Shown here in pieces: positions 62,948-64,000 of a stretch of 64,000 nucleotides of DNA. The DNA is from Pseudomonas nabeulensis (GTDB lineage Bacteria; Pseudomonadota; Gammaproteobacteria; Pseudomonadales; Pseudomonadaceae): contig NZ_QUZT01000028.1 of NCBI RefSeq assembly GCF_004682045.1, forward strand, positions 1-64,000, written 5' to 3'. Position numbers and translations under genes: made by a program. How positions within the stretch are numbered: the stretch's first letter is position 1; every line of letters starts with the position of its first letter. Below the pieces are notes generated by a model. It saw nothing but the letters and a program-made list of their open reading frames with translations. It was not told where the DNA came from and ran no database searches.

Positions 62948-64000
62948 TCAATGCTCCCGGCTGGCGAAGTCGATGCGCGGATCGACCAGGGTGTAGGTGA
63001 GGTCGCCGATCAGCTTCACGATCAGCCCCAGCAGGGTGAAGATAAACAACGTGCCGAACACCACCGGGTAGTCGCGGTTGATCGCCGCTTCAAAGCTCAT
63101 CAGGCCCAGGCCGTCGAGGGAGAAGATCACTTCCACCAGCAACGAGCCGGTGAAGAAGATGCCGATAAAGGCCGACGGAAACCCGGCAATCACCAGCAGC
63201 ATCGCATTACGGAACACATGCCCGTAGAGCACGCGGTTATGGGTCAGGCCCTTGGCCTTGGCAGTGACTACGTACTGCTTGTTGATCTCGTCGAGAAAGC
63301 TGTTCTTGGTGAGCAGGGTCATGGTGGCAAAGTTGCCGATCACCAGGGCCGTGATCGGCAATGCCAAGTGCCAGAAGTAATCGAGGATCTTGCCGCCCCA
63401 GCTCAATTCATCGAAGTTATTGGAGGTGAGTCCGCGCAAGGGGAACCAATCGAAATAGCTGCCGCCAGCAAACACCACGATCAGCAGGATCGCAAACAGG
63501 AACGCCGGGATCGCATAGCCAACGATAATCGCTGAACTGGTCCACACATCGAAGTGGCTGCCGTGCCGCGTGGCCTTGGCGATCCCCAGCGGGATCGACA
63601 CCAGGTACATGATCAACGTGCTCCATAACCCGAGGGAGATGGACACCGGCATCTTTTCCTTGATCAGGTCGATGACCTTGGCGTCGCGGAAAAAGCTGTC
63701 GCCAAAATCCAGCCGGGCGTAGTTCTTGACCATGATCCACAAACGTTCCGGCGCCGATTTGTCGAAACCGTACATCTTCTCGATTTCCTGGATCAGCGCC
63801 GGGTCCAGGCCCTGGGCGCCACGGTAGCTGGAACCTGCCACTGCCACCTCGGCGCCGCCACCGGCAATGCGGCTGGTGGCGCCGTCAAAACCTTCGAGCT
63901 TGGCGATCATTTGTTCCACCGGGCCGCCGGGAGCGGCCTGGATGATGATGAAGTTGATCAGCAGGATCCCGAACAGCGTGGGGATGATCAGCAACAGGCG
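62948..64000 (-). CDS. yejB: YejB-like ABC permease (copy 2), 5' end beyond the window
   Basis: At least 350 aa of a DppB-type permease; the reading frame is open to the last base ([31 protein letters not shown]). No ATG lies at the apparent start, so the first few codons are outside the window. By comparison with copy 1, only about 6-8 residues are missing. The loop [21 protein letters not shown] is present. A yejA-type binding-protein gene probably precedes it off the edge. Confidence 0.93.
   Translation of the reverse strand, partial: RLLLIIPTLFGILLINFIIIQAAPGGPVEQMIAKLEGFDGATSRIAGGGAEVAVAGSSYRGAQGLDPALIQEIEKMYGFDKSAPERLWIMVKNYARLDFGDSFFRDAKVIDLIKEKMPVSISLGLWSTLIMYLVSIPLGIAKATRHGSHFDVWTSSAIIVGYAIPAFLFAILLIVVFAGGSYFDWFPLRGLTSNNFDELSWGGKILDYFWHLALPITALVIGNFATMTLLTKNSFLDEINKQYVVTAKAKGLTHNRVLYGHVFRNAMLLVIAGFPSAFIGIFFTGSLLVEVIFSLDGLGLMSFEAAINRDYPVVFGTLFIFTLLGLIVKLIGDLTYTLVDPRIDFASREH

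Overview
The window looks like a chromosomal segment of a Pseudomonas of the fluorescens group. The grounds are high GC, dense convergent and divergent gene packing, OprD-type porin, HglS, HbcR/BdhA and FecI/FecR gene content, and many copies of the intergenic REP/REPIN palindrome (TGTGGGAGGGGGCTTGCCCC). I see no rRNA, tRNA, CRISPR array, insertion sequence or prophage. About 50 protein genes are supported, and the last one runs off the right edge.

Layout. 1-11 kb: transketolase, a YdcH-like small protein, HglS (2-oxoadipate dioxygenase/decarboxylase) divergent from an OprD-family porin, a GH63-type glucosidase, an SCP2-domain protein, a histidine phosphatase and the SohB protease. 11-15 kb: a sugar-binding protein plus zinc polyol dehydrogenase pair, and a TerC/CBS membrane protein. 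15-23.6 kb: a five-gene operon, every junction overlapping: wecB, nfrB, nfrA, a DUF4434 gene and a diguanylate cyclase gene. This matches the E. coli nfrB-nfrA-ybcH exopolysaccharide (N4 phage receptor) locus, with its own UDP-ManNAc and c-di-GMP suppliers. 24.9-31.5 kb: a polar amino-acid-type ABC transporter, RidA, an IclR regulator, a PLP ammonia-lyase and a 2-keto-3-deoxygluconate kinase. Together these read as a D-glucosaminate catabolic cluster.

31.5-46 kb: a parvulin, a hybrid histidine kinase, then (R)-3-hydroxybutyrate catabolism (GntP-type permease, BdhA, acetoacetyl-CoA ligase) behind a visible sigma-54 promoter. The sigma-54 activator gene (HbcR-like) overlaps the end of a yejABEF peptide-transporter operon. 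A second parvulin follows. 46-52.5 kb: Nudix hydrolase, Gfo/Idh/MocA oxidoreductase, a secreted RNase T2, Rrf2 regulator divergent from a thioredoxin-reductase-like flavoprotein, HxlR regulator divergent from an SDR, and a LysE exporter convergent with an AraC regulator. 52.5-60.3 kb: a FecI/FecR/TonB-receptor surface-signalling iron-uptake operon, followed directly by a 1162-residue protein I do not recognise. 60.3-64 kb: a second yejBEF set, with yejB cut by the window edge.

Most interesting are the c-di-GMP-controlled NfrAB-type glycan operon, the inferred glucosaminate pathway with its candidate IclR operator, and the orphan giant gene behind the Fec-type receptor. All family assignments are by reading motifs and gene order; no database search was run.
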